Shown here: piece after piece, positions 8,167 through 16,357 of the stretch
Position numbering within the stretch: position 1 is the first letter of the stretch
Layout of the letters: each line of letters begins with the position of its first letter
Assembly: GCF_001544475.1 (NCBI RefSeq)
Contig: NZ_FCNW02000043.1
Location: 1 to 53,905 of the forward strand
Source of the DNA: Caballeronia humi
GTDB taxonomy: Bacteria > Pseudomonadota > Gammaproteobacteria > Burkholderiales > Burkholderiaceae
Length of the DNA: 53,905 nt
Reading direction: 5' to 3'
Made by a program: the position numbers and the translations under genes
Notes under the pieces: generated by a model
Databases searched by the model: none
Told to the model about the DNA's origin: nothing
The model's input: only the letters and a program-made list of their open reading frames with translations

Positions 8167-9168
8167 ATGCCTGAAACCGAGAAGTTCACGCAGTCAGATT
8201 ATTTCAGTCTCCTGGTTTCCAGCGAACCGGGTCATTGGAATTCAGGACAAGGCGATACCCCAGCTTCTCGCTATCTCAATGAGACGGTCGAGGCGGTCAC
8301 GGTGCCGTTCACGCCCCTCGATGATGCAGCGGCTGCGCGTTTGAAGGCTATGCCAGCCGTATTCGCTTGCGAGACGAACACTGAGAATCCGACGCCTGCC
8401 CGGCTGGGCCGCATTACCCGAATCCAGCATCGTCAAGCGGCCTATTACCTGCACTTCGAATTCGATGAGGCAGTGCCTCCGATTTCTCAGAGCGCGCTCG
8501 CCGGGCTTGCCCGTGAACTTGACATTAATCAGCGACAACGCGGCATAGCTGAGCTAAGCACGACACACTGGGCGGTTAAGCAGGCGGATCTATACGACGT
8601 CCTGCGCCGTCACGGACTTGTCGACCTTCGGCCCGCGATAGAGGGCGCGCCCGAGTCTCCCGTGAGATCGCGACCACTACAGGCCGGCGTTGACGCGCTG
8701 GTCGGGTCTACTGGCTTGCCGCGAGTGTTCATCGTCCACGGACGTGCCAAGGGTGCCAAACATGAGGTCGCGCGGTGGATCGACGGCCTTGGACTGAAGG
8801 CGGTCATTCTCGATGAACAGATCAGCGTCGGAGAAACGATCATTGAGCAGTTCGAACGTGAAGCGAAGGCGATCAGCTTTGCGGTGGTGCTACTGACACC
8901 AGACGACGTTGGGGGCCTTCAGGTGACGAACGTCGTCCCTCCCAATCTCCAGCCTCGCGCCAGGCAGAACGTCATTTTCGAGCTTGGTTATTTTGCGGCG
9001 AAGCTAGGAAGAGGGAAGGTATGTGCACTGCGGGAGGGGAATGTCGAGGTTCCCTCTGATTACAGCGGTGTGCGTTACATCGGCTATGACGATCACGGTG
9101 GCTGGAAACTGCCTCTTGTGCAGGTGTTGCGCAGTGCCGGGTTACCCGTGGATCTAAGCCGGCTATAA
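8167..9168 (+). CDS. TIR-like (CAP12/Pycsar-type) nucleotide-binding protein
   Basis: A 333-aa protein with a C-terminal TIR-like domain of the predicted nucleotide-binding type used as effector in CBASS (Cap12) and Pycsar (PycTIR). The domain runs from about residue 186: RVFIVHGRAKGAKHEV (first strand and loop), LDEQISVGETIIEQFEREA (probable active-site Glu in the helix), AVVLLTPDDVG, then RARQNVIFELGYFAAKLGRGKV. Family members degrade NAD+ to stop cell growth on infection. The N-terminal 180 residues match nothing I know and would be the sensor or ligand-binding part. No cyclic-nucleotide synthase of recognised type lies nearby, so a Pycsar/CBASS assignment is not supported. The gene follows the 79-aa gene by 15 nt. 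Confidence 0.8.
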   Translation: MPETEKFTQSDYFSLLVSSEPGHWNSGQGDTPASRYLNETVEAVTVPFTPLDDAAAARLKAMPAVFACETNTENPTPARLGRITRIQHRQAAYYLHFEFDEAVPPISQSALAGLARELDINQRQRGIAELSTTHWAVKQADLYDVLRRHGLVDLRPAIEGAPESPVRSRPLQAGVDALVGSTGLPRVFIVHGRAKGAKHEVARWIDGLGLKAVILDEQISVGETIIEQFEREAKAISFAVVLLTPDDVGGLQVTNVVPPNLQPRARQNVIFELGYFAAKLGRGKVCALREGNVEVPSDYSGVRYIGYDDHGGWKLPLVQVLRSAGLPVDLSRL

Positions 9169-9604
9169 GGCTGCCGCACGCGTTGGATGCTAGGTGCCTG
9201 CCGGCTAGATTACCAAGAAAAATTCGAAGGTTGGAAAGTTGAGACGCAAAACGAGCTTGGAGCTTCCAGACGATGAGCGCTGCGGGGACGGTCCAGCGCG
9301 ATCGGCTGATATTCCAGAATCTTGTCCATTAGATCAGTGACTTACGGAGAAAATTCGAAGTCTAGGACGCTAATTGACGAATTTAATGCGGACTTATGCG
9401 AATTGACGACTTTATTTCGTTCGGACTGGAATTAAAGTCGTCAATTCCCAGCCGTAGATCCCGCTGGCGCCTCGATTGCGGATTGACAGTTTTATTGCGT
9501 TCTACGCGAGCCGCGTGCGAACTCGCAGCAAGCTGGATCGACGACAACGATGTGCAGGCGTGGAAAGTCGCAACTGGACGATTCACACGCTGAAGACAAA
9601 CCCT
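9169..9604. other. Repeat-bearing intergenic region
   Basis: About 435 bases without a credible gene but with structure. AAAATTCGAAG occurs at 9219-9229 and 9350-9360. A motif of the form ATTGACRRNTTTA occurs near 9373, 9402 and 9482, and its inverted copy at 9433-9447. GC is lower than in flanking genes. It may hold the promoter of the following gene, an operator array or the remains of a mobile-element end. Confidence 0.5.
9400..9447. repeat. Perfect 15-bp inverted repeat
   Basis: GAATTGACGACTTTA at 9400-9414 is repeated as its exact reverse complement at 9433-9447, separated by 18 nt. There is no T-run after it, so it is not a standard intrinsic terminator. An operator, a cruciform or a recombinase site are possible. 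Confidence 0.75.
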
Positions 9605-10213
9605 ATGGCTGACGTATGGGGTGTTGTTTCTGGGCTGGTCCCTGCCGCGTCCGGACTGGGTGGTGTCTGGCTAGGTGGGTGGCTGACATCACGACGTGAA
9701 CGAATCCGAGACACCGCGCAGAGTCAGAAAGACATGACCTATCTGGCGATCCTGGTTGTCGCCCATTTGGATCGATTGGTCGACGGCTGCGTGGCCGTTG
9801 TCAGCGATGATGGAACTAGTTACGGCCAGCCTGCTGGTAAAGATGGTTGCCACGAGCCCACCGTTGAGATGCCAACCTTCGAACCGCTCTCGTGGGAGGT
9901 CAACTGGAAGTCGTTACCCCCGAAGTTGATGTACGAGATTATCAACCTCCATTACACGATTGAGGTTTTGAACCACAAAATTGCCAATGCGGCAGGGCAT
10001 GACTCTCCGCCCGACTATGCGGATTATTTCTGGGAGCGTCGGCATGGCTACGCCGTCCTTGGACTGCATGTGTCGAACTTCGCCAAAGAGCTCCGCCGGC
10101 ATGCCGGTCTACCGATCGCCGTACCCGCGCCCGATGAGTGGTCTCGCGACGAATTCTTGAAAGAGCGCAAAGACAAGCTCGAGGCCAAGAGGCAAGAGAG
10201 TCGAGAAGGATAG
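9605..10213 (+). CDS. Membrane-anchored hypothetical protein
   Basis: A 202-aa protein of unknown function. Residues 2-28 (WGVVSGLVPAASGLGGVW...) form one hydrophobic N-terminal helix followed by RRERIR, as expected for an anchor with its C-terminal part in the cytoplasm. The remainder is soluble: a helix (DMTYLAILVVAHLDRLVDGC), a Trp-containing segment (LSWEVNWKSLPPKLMYEIINL), another helix pair and a charged C-terminus (FLKERKDKLEAKRQES). The ATG at 9605 is favoured because translation of upstream sequence runs through the repeat region. Small single-helix proteins of this type often accompany defence genes, which fits its place between the TIR gene and BREX, but I see no diagnostic motif. 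Confidence 0.6.
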   Translation: MADVWGVVSGLVPAASGLGGVWLGGWLTSRRERIRDTAQSQKDMTYLAILVVAHLDRLVDGCVAVVSDDGTSYGQPAGKDGCHEPTVEMPTFEPLSWEVNWKSLPPKLMYEIINLHYTIEVLNHKIANAAGHDSPPDYADYFWERRHGYAVLGLHVSNFAKELRRHAGLPIAVPAPDEWSRDEFLKERKDKLEAKRQESREG

Positions 10214-10218
10214 GTGCG

Positions 10219-10245
10219 TTGGTGTGGTCGTGGACGACCCACCAA
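10219..10245 (+). terminator. Strong hairpin after the membrane-protein gene
   Basis: TTGGTG-T-GGTCG, loop TGGA, CGACC-CACCAA gives an 11-bp stem with one bulged T, 5 nt after the stop at 10213. There is no U-run, so termination would be imperfect or Rho-assisted. Confidence 0.45.
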
Positions 10246-10379
10246 GGCTGCACGCGGGGATCGGAGCAGCGCGTCGCCGCCCCCGGATGCGGATCGGCTG
10301 ATTTCGCAGGGAGCTGTGCGCGTAGAGCATCGAAAAGGAGATGATGCTCACGCGAGGTAGCAACTATAGCTTCAAATCG

Positions 10380-10400
10380 TTTTGATCGTGATCATCAAAA
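10380..10400. promoter_or_regulatory. Candidate BrxR operator palindrome
   Basis: TTTTGAT at 10380-10386 and ATCAAAA at 10394-10400 form an inverted repeat with a 7-nt spacer, 63 nt before the regulator's ATG. A TATGAT box lies at 10428-10433. WYL regulators of BREX loci bind inverted repeats upstream of their own gene, so this is the natural candidate for autoregulation. Binding is inferred. Confidence 0.5.
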
Positions 10401-10462
10401 AGATGCGCACTTAAAATCTTCATGAGATATGATTTCCGTACGCCACAGAACGCAACTCCTTC

Positions 10463-11377
10463 ATGCCCGAACCGTCCATTCCTACCGCACTTGATGCCCT
10501 AAACCAAGCTCAGCGAGAACGGCTGGCGTTCATCGACTTTAAAGTATATTTTTGCGGCGAATTTCGCCGCGCGGATCTGGAAAACCGGTTCGGGATCGCT
10601 CCCGCAGCAGCCACCCGGGACCTGACCGCGTATCGATCGCTTGCACCCCGCAACTTGGCCTACGACCCGAGCGCCAAGATTTATGCCTTAGGCGACAGCT
10701 TCGCGCCGCTTTTCGAACTCTCTCCCGACCGCGCACTGACTTGGCTTCGCCAAGGCTTCGGCGACGGACTATCGCTCCGAGCGAAACGGCTGGTGCTAAC
10801 CGCCGACGCTGGACTGCTGGCGCCACCTCCGCTCGACACGTTGGCGTCGCTGTCTCGTGCGATCCACCAAGGCAGCCCCGTAACAGTCACCTATTTGTCC
10901 TTGTCGTCGGGTGCTTCGCGGCGTCCCATCGTGCCCCTCGCTTTAGTCGAGAATGGCTTGCGCTGGCACGTACGCGCCTACGACCGCAAGAACGGAAGGT
11001 TCGGCGACTTCGTGGTCGGGCGGATCACGCAAATTGAGCAGGTGAACGACGCGGTCGCCGACCACGAGCGCATTGCGGAAGATATCCAATGGAACCGGGT
11101 CGTCGAATTGGAGTTGGTGCCACACCCGGGTCTTGAACACCCCGAAGCCGTGGCCGCAGACTACGGGATGACCGATGGCGTGTTGCGGGCACGCGCTCGA
11201 GCCGCCGTCGTCGGCTATGCGCTCCGGCGATGGCAGGTCGACTGCTCCACCGATCATTCGTTGCCGCCGAACGAACATCACCTGTGGCTGCGTAACACGC
11301 CGACGCTATACGGCGTCGAGAGTGCGGAGATGTCGCCCGGATACCGGTGCGTCCCGCAAACCGAGGAGAGCGCATGA
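10463..11377 (+). CDS. brxR: WYL-domain transcriptional regulator (BrxR-like)
   Basis: A 304-aa regulator at the head of the BREX operon. Residues about 15-80 form a winged helix-turn-helix (RERLAFIDFKVYFCGEFRRA, then FGIAPAAATRDLTAYRSL as recognition region). Residues about 130-200 form the WYL domain: HQGSPVTVTYLSLSSG, RRPIVPLALVENGLRWHVRAYD and GDFVVGRITQIEQV. The C-terminal region resembles the WCX extension. BrxR proteins repress BREX transcription and are thought to respond to a ligand bound by the WYL fold. A palindrome 63 nt upstream may be its site. The stop overlaps the next ATG as ATGA. The symbol is assigned from domain content plus position. Confidence 0.85.
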   Translation: MPEPSIPTALDALNQAQRERLAFIDFKVYFCGEFRRADLENRFGIAPAAATRDLTAYRSLAPRNLAYDPSAKIYALGDSFAPLFELSPDRALTWLRQGFGDGLSLRAKRLVLTADAGLLAPPPLDTLASLSRAIHQGSPVTVTYLSLSSGASRRPIVPLALVENGLRWHVRAYDRKNGRFGDFVVGRITQIEQVNDAVADHERIAEDIQWNRVVELELVPHPGLEHPEAVAADYGMTDGVLRARARAAVVGYALRRWQVDCSTDHSLPPNEHHLWLRNTPTLYGVESAEMSPGYRCVPQTEESA

Positions 11378-11487
11378 CGCCATCCATGCCTGTCACGCTT
11401 CGGTTTGCGGAGGCGATTGGCGAGATCCTTACGGCTGGGCCGATCCGGGACGACCTGCCGCCTCTTCCTTTCCGCTACTACATCTAG
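11374..11487 (+). CDS. Small open frame between brxR and brxA (37 aa)
   Basis: A 37-codon frame that begins with an ATGA overlap on the brxR stop, has GAGGAG at 11362-11367 at good spacing, and ends 9 nt before the brxA GTG. The product reads MTPSMPVTLRFAEAIGEIL and ends in PPLPFRYYI. The ribosome site and tight packing suggest that it is translated, either as a small protein or as a leader coupling brxR to brxA. No family is recognised. Confidence 0.45.
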   Translation: MTPSMPVTLRFAEAIGEILTAGPIRDDLPPLPFRYYI

Positions 11488-11496
11488 CGGAGCGCC

Positions 11497-12126
11497 GTGC
11501 CGACCGTGAAACAAACGAATCAGATCAAGGGGCGCTTGGGGCTCTATAACGCCGAGATCTCCGCAGGCTCGCTCATGCCGCCGGAGAGCCGCCGCATCGC
11601 GAAGCTGTTACTTGAACGCCCGACGCCGGAGCAATGGGACGCCGCTCTAAAGGATGAGAATCTTCTACAGAAGAAGCCGGCCACCGCCCGTCGTCAAGCA
11701 CGTCTCATCCGCAACCGCCTTGAGACGCTAGACGACGAAGGCCTACGTCTAGTCGTAGAGGGCGAAGGCGAGCTGTGTGGCCAAGTGTTGCTGGCTGCCG
11801 CCGTCCGCCACAACCGAATTCTGAGCGACTTCCTGCGCGACGTGTATATCGCCGATCTGCACCGGCTGGAGAACACGCTGAGCCATCGCCAGTGGGAGGC
11901 GTTTCTCACTGAGTGCGAGCACCGGGATGAGACCGTGGGCCACTGGGCCGTATCGACCCGCGAGAAACTTTTTCAGGTCGTCGTGCGCATCCTCGTCGAA
12001 GCGAAATACATCGATTCCACGCGCCGCAAGGGCCTCACACCCCCGATGCTGCACCCCACAGCGCGTGCTTACCTAAAACGACTGGGGGACGCCGAGACGC
12101 TCGCCCGCATGGAGGTCAAAGCATGA
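11497..12126 (+). CDS. brxA: BREX protein BrxA (DUF1819)
   Basis: A 209-aa first core gene of type 1 BREX. BrxA is a small all-helical DNA-binding protein. The sequence shows the family pattern: YNAEISAGSLMPPESRRIAKLLLE near the N-terminus, ENLLQKKPATARRQARLIRNRLE, then AAVRHNRILSDFLRDVYIADLH and the C-terminal TRRKGLTPPMLHPTARAYL. The GTG start has GGAG at 11489-11492. Its stop overlaps the brxB start in ATGA. Expressed with the rest of the operon, it takes part in restriction of phage DNA. Assignment is secure from sequence and gene order. Confidence 0.93.
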   Translation: MPTVKQTNQIKGRLGLYNAEISAGSLMPPESRRIAKLLLERPTPEQWDAALKDENLLQKKPATARRQARLIRNRLETLDDEGLRLVVEGEGELCGQVLLAAAVRHNRILSDFLRDVYIADLHRLENTLSHRQWEAFLTECEHRDETVGHWAVSTREKLFQVVVRILVEAKYIDSTRRKGLTPPMLHPTARAYLKRLGDAETLARMEVKA

Positions 12127-12701
12127 CTACATCCTTTGAGGAGCGCCTCAACCACGTCTTGCCCAGGCTCGCGTCTCCCGACGTGCTCGACAACAGGGGC
12201 GCCGGCGGTGAGATTGGCTTCTGGATTTTCGATTACCCGCCGGAGCACGAGATGCAAATGCGCTCGTGGCTCTCGGACGTGATCGCGCCGGGTTTGCGCA
12301 AGCAAAAGCCCGATCTGCGCTTTGCCGTCATCGACCTCTTCGAGTGCGTCATCGGCCTGCTCGAGGAGCGGAGTCTGTTGGTAAAGGCATTCGATATGCA
12401 ATTAAAGAAGGGCGACGAGTCCCTGCTAGCGTCGCTGCGATCCGTGCTCAAGGAGGATCGCCTCGCTGCGCGGATCGTGGAGCTCGTTGGCGCCGATCAC
12501 CTCGATCTGCTGGTCGTCAAGGGCGTCGGTGCCGTCTACCCGATGCTGCGCACGCATACGCTGCTTTCGGCGCTGCACCCGCACATGCGCGACACGCCGC
12601 TGTTGATGCTGTACCCGGGCCGATACGACGGCCTGTCGCTGCGGTTGTTCAACAAGCTGGGCGATGATAACTACTACCGGGCCTTCCGCTTGGTCTCGTA
12701 A
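12123..12701 (+). CDS. brxB: BREX protein BrxB (DUF1788)
   Basis: A 192-aa second core gene. Recognisable DUF1788 elements are the N-terminal FEERLNHVLPRL, NRGAGGEIGFWIFDYPPEHE, the middle FAVIDLFECVIGLLEER, and the C-terminal VKGVGAVYPMLRTHTLLSALHP and TPLLMLYPGRYDGLSLRLF. The exact role of BrxB is unknown; it is required for function in studied type 1 systems and is thought to bridge other BREX proteins. It overlaps brxA by 4 nt and is followed by brxC after 11 nt. Length matches the family. Confidence 0.93.
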   Translation: MTTSFEERLNHVLPRLASPDVLDNRGAGGEIGFWIFDYPPEHEMQMRSWLSDVIAPGLRKQKPDLRFAVIDLFECVIGLLEERSLLVKAFDMQLKKGDESLLASLRSVLKEDRLAARIVELVGADHLDLLVVKGVGAVYPMLRTHTLLSALHPHMRDTPLLMLYPGRYDGLSLRLFNKLGDDNYYRAFRLVS

Positions 12702-12712
12702 AAAAGGGATCC

Positions 12713-15700
12713 ATGAAAATTAACGAACTGTTCGTCAAGCCAATCAACCGGCCTATCAACGGTGTCATCAAGGCCGATCAGCGTGACGACGAGAGCGTCT
12801 GGCAAGAGCTCGATGAATACGTGACCACCAAGCAGGTCACTGAATACCTGCGGCGCTTCTTCGACGCCTATCTAGCGACAGTTGACCACTCCAGCGATCC
12901 CACGATCACTGCGCGCATGGGCGTGTGGGTCTCGGGCTTCTTCGGCTCGGGAAAGTCGCACTTCATCAAGATCCTGTCCTACCTGCTTTCCAACCTCGAG
13001 GCGTCGCATCCGGGCGCGCACGAACGCAAGCGTGCCGTCGAATTCTTCGAGTCCAAGATCAAGGACCCGATGCTGCTCGGCGACGTCCGCCGCGCGGTGT
13101 CGGGCAAGACCGACGTGATCTTGTTCAACATCGACTCAAAGGCCGACGCCAAGAGCGATCGTGACGCCATCTTGCAGGTCTTCCTGCGGGTGTTCAACGA
13201 GATGCAAGGCTTGTCAGGCGACGCACCCCATGTGGCCGAGATGGAACGCTACCTGATCACGAAGGGCAGCTTTGAGGCCTTCAAGGAGGCATTCAAGGCC
13301 TCCAACGGCAACGATTGGGAAGCTGAGCGCGACGCGGTGGACTTCCTTCGCGACGACGTCATCGCGGGCCTGAGCAAGGCACTCAAGATGTCGGAGGAGT
13401 CGGCCGGTAGGTGGTTTGACAACGCTCGTGACACCTACAAGATCAACATCGAGGGCTTTGCCGAGCTCGTGCGCGCCTACCTCGACGCCAAGGGTCCTGG
13501 GCATCGCATCGTCTTCCTTATTGACGAGGTGGGCCAGTTCATCGGCAAGAACACCCAGTTGATGCTCAACCTGCAAACCATCATCGAGGAGCTGGGCACG
13601 CTGTGCAAGGGCAGGGCGTGGGTCATAGTCACCAGCCAAGAGGACATCGACGCGACGCTGGGCGAGGCCAACCAGGCGCGCACCAATGACTTCTCCAAGA
13701 TCACCGGGCGCTTCCATACGCGCCTGTCACTGTCGAGTTCCAACACCGACGACGTGATCACACAGCGCCTTCTCGAGAAGACGCCGGCTGCCCGCGCCGA
13801 GCTTGAGGCTGTCTGGAGGGCCAAGGGCGATATCATCAATAACCAGCTGTCGTTCGCCGACCATGCTGTTGCCTTCCGTCGCTTTAAAGATGCCGAGGAC
13901 TTCGCGGCGCACTATCCGTTTGCCCCCTATCAGTTCCAGCTGCTACAGAAGGTCTTTGAGTCTATCCGAAGGGTCGGCGCCACCGGCCGCCACCTCGCGC
14001 GCGGTGAGCGATCCATGCTCGACGCCTTCCAGACCGCGGCCGTGGGCAACGGCGACAAGGGGATCGACTCGTTTGTACCACTTTACGACTTCTATCCCTC
14101 GATTGAGAGCTTCCTTGACTCGTCGGTCAAGCGAGCAATAGACCAAGCCGGCGAGAACCCGGCCCTGGAGCCGTGGGACGTCAAGCTGCTGCGGGCGCTG
14201 TTCCTTATCCGCTATGCCGACGCCATCAAGGCGACCGTCGATAACCTGGCGACCCTATGCCTCGACCGCGTCGATGCCGACAAGCTCGCATTGAAGCGCC
14301 AGATCCAGGAGAGCCTTGCCTGTCTTGAGCGGCAGAGCCTAGTGAGCCGCAACGGCGAGCTGTGGTTTTTCCTGACCAACGAGGAGCGCGATGTCTCGCA
14401 AGAGATCAAGGCTGTAGATATTTCGTCGACAGAGATCTCGCGGCTGGTCTCCGAGTTCGTCTTTGACGAGGAGTTGAGTGGGCAGACGAAGGTGCGCCAC
14501 CGCGGCACCAAGAGCGACTACGAGTTCAACCGGGTGCTCGATAGTGTGCCATGGCGTCAAGCCAACCAGCAGCTCACGTTCGAGGTTCTCTCGCCTGTCG
14601 GCTCCGATTACGAGCTGATGACCGAGGCGAAGTGCATCGGCCGAAGTGCCGAAGGTGTGGGCCGGGCGATCCTGCGCATGGCCAATGACTCGCGCGTAGA
14701 CGTGGAGCTGCGGACCTACCTGCAGATTGAGAAATACATCGGTCCCAAGGCCGATACGGCCACACCATCGCTCAAGCGCATCCTCTACGACCGGAAAGAC
14801 GAGAACCGCGAGCGGCGAACGCGCATCCTCGGCCAGCTTTCTGACCTCATGAGTCGCGGTGACTTTTACGCGCTGGGCCAGAAGCTCGCGCTCAAGCCGG
14901 TAGGCCCCCCGTTGCTGCTCGACGAGCTGCTCAACTACCTTGTCTCTAACACTTACACCAAGCTCGGTTACATCAAGGTCCGCCAAGCCGACCCGGCCGC
15001 CGAGATCCGAGCGGTGCTCGCGGCCGACACCAGCGGTCAGCAAAACATGGCCCTCGGTGGTGAGGATGGCAACGCCTTGGCCATCGACGAGATGCGCCAG
15101 TATCTGACGGTAGCCGCGAGCTCGAGCCGCGTGCTGCTCTCCGACGTAGTGGACCGCTTTGCCGGCGCCCCTTGGGGCTGGCGCCCGGAACTGGAAACCG
15201 TCTTGCTCATCGCCCGCCTGTTCATGGTCGGCGAGATCAAGCTTGTGATGGAGGGGACAGATCTGGACCACAAGACCGCCGTCGAGCCGTTGACCAAGGC
15301 GGTCCGCTTCAAGCAGGTTTCGATCCTCAAACGCAAGTCCGCGGACGCCACAACCCGCGCGAAGGCCCGCGATCTCCATCGCGAGATCTTCTCGCTGATA
15401 CCGCCTGATGACGAGGATGGGATGGTCGCCGCGTTCCGCGAGAACCTCAGTAAGCGCAAAACTGAACTCGAGCGGGCGAAGGTCAAGGCTGAGCAGAAGC
15501 ACTATCCTGGCGCGGCGGCAATTGCCACGACACTTGGCGCCATCGATAGGCAGCTGGCCGTTCGGGATCCGTACGAGTTCCTTGGGACCATGCTCGCATC
15601 ACGCGACGACTGGCTGGACTTGGCCGAAGACACGCATGACGTTTTGAGCTTCTACAAGACCCAGGCGCCGGTGTGGGCGCGCATGCTTGATGGGCTCGCC

Positions 15701-16327
15701 AGCTTCGCAGACAATCGTGAGGCGCTGGTCAAGGACGCGGGATCAGCCGCCGCCTTGGGCGAGCTCGAGACAATTCGATCAAATCCTGCTCCGTACGGCC
15801 AGGTCAATCGCATCGAGGCGTTGCTTGCCTCGGTCGAAAAGGTCAACGATGCGCTGGCGAGCGCGCGCCGCGAGAAGGCGCTGCTCTCAATTGACGCCAA
15901 GATCAAGGAGGCCAACCAGACACTCGACGCGGCCCATGCTGACGCTGGGCTTCGCAACGCCGCCTTGAAGCCCTTGCAGGACCTCAAGACACAGCTGGCT
16001 GGGCTGGTGAGCATCCCTCGAATCCTCTTCCTGCAGGGCAGGGGCGGCGAGTTGCTCGATGAGGCGATGGAGAAAATCGCGTTAGTCGCCAAAGCGAGTG
16101 TGGCGGCCAAAGCTCCGGTCGCCCCGGCAGGTGCGGGCGGTGAGGCACCTGTGCCGCCACCTCTGCCGGCAGCACCGGCCTCCAAGCCCATCCGGGTGGT
16201 GCGCACCGCCGATCTCGGGGCAAAGACCTACTTGGAGACCAAGCAGGAGGTTGAAGACTACGTGGCGAAGCTCAGATCAGAACTGCTTGCGGCCATCGCT
16301 TCGGGCCACCGCGCCCGCATCCAATAA
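12713..16327 (+). CDS. brxC: BREX ATPase BrxC (PglY-like, DUF499-type)
   Basis: A 1204-aa large P-loop ATPase of BREX. The Walker A motif GFFGSGKSHF is at about residues 74-83 (Lys81), and the Walker B-like strand IVFLIDEVGQFI at about 265. The central part continues the STAND/AAA-like fold (SRRLSL-type sensor region replaced here by FHTRLSLSSSNTDDV). The C-terminal half is largely helical with coiled-coil segments (DAKIKEANQTLDAAH) and ends in a Pro/Ala-rich linker followed by VEDYVAKLRSELLAAI. It is needed for both methylation and phage exclusion in characterised systems. It starts 11 nt after brxB; a GGGAT lies before the ATG. Confidence 0.93.
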   Translation: MKINELFVKPINRPINGVIKADQRDDESVWQELDEYVTTKQVTEYLRRFFDAYLATVDHSSDPTITARMGVWVSGFFGSGKSHFIKILSYLLSNLEASHPGAHERKRAVEFFESKIKDPMLLGDVRRAVSGKTDVILFNIDSKADAKSDRDAILQVFLRVFNEMQGLSGDAPHVAEMERYLITKGSFEAFKEAFKASNGNDWEAERDAVDFLRDDVIAGLSKALKMSEESAGRWFDNARDTYKINIEGFAELVRAYLDAKGPGHRIVFLIDEVGQFIGKNTQLMLNLQTIIEELGTLCKGRAWVIVTSQEDIDATLGEANQARTNDFSKITGRFHTRLSLSSSNTDDVITQRLLEKTPAARAELEAVWRAKGDIINNQLSFADHAVAFRRFKDAEDFAAHYPFAPYQFQLLQKVFESIRRVGATGRHLARGERSMLDAFQTAAVGNGDKGIDSFVPLYDFYPSIESFLDSSVKRAIDQAGENPALEPWDVKLLRALFLIRYADAIKATVDNLATLCLDRVDADKLALKRQIQESLACLERQSLVSRNGELWFFLTNEERDVSQEIKAVDISSTEISRLVSEFVFDEELSGQTKVRHRGTKSDYEFNRVLDSVPWRQANQQLTFEVLSPVGSDYELMTEAKCIGRSAEGVGRAILRMANDSRVDVELRTYLQIEKYIGPKADTATPSLKRILYDRKDENRERRTRILGQLSDLMSRGDFYALGQKLALKPVGPPLLLDELLNYLVSNTYTKLGYIKVRQADPAAEIRAVLAADTSGQQNMALGGEDGNALAIDEMRQYLTVAASSSRVLLSDVVDRFAGAPWGWRPELETVLLIARLFMVGEIKLVMEGTDLDHKTAVEPLTKAVRFKQVSILKRKSADATTRAKARDLHREIFSLIPPDDEDGMVAAFRENLSKRKTELERAKVKAEQKHYPGAAAIATTLGAIDRQLAVRDPYEFLGTMLASRDDWLDLAEDTHDVLSFYKTQAPVWARMLDGLASFADNREALVKDAGSAAALGELETIRSNPAPYGQVNRIEALLASVEKVNDALASARREKALLSIDAKIKEANQTLDAAHADAGLRNAALKPLQDLKTQLAGLVSIPRILFLQGRGGELLDEAMEKIALVAKASVAAKAPVAPAGAGGEAPVPPPLPAAPASKPIRVVRTADLGAKTYLETKQEVEDYVAKLRSELLAAIASGHRARIQ

Positions 16328-16357
16328 CGACAACAAGGCTCAGCCTCAGGGCAATCC

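Noticed and set aside
8167..9168. CBASS or Pycsar operon
   Set aside because: Only the TIR-type effector is recognisable. The DUF6932 protein lacks the features of a CD-NTase or PycC cyclase and is separated by other genes.
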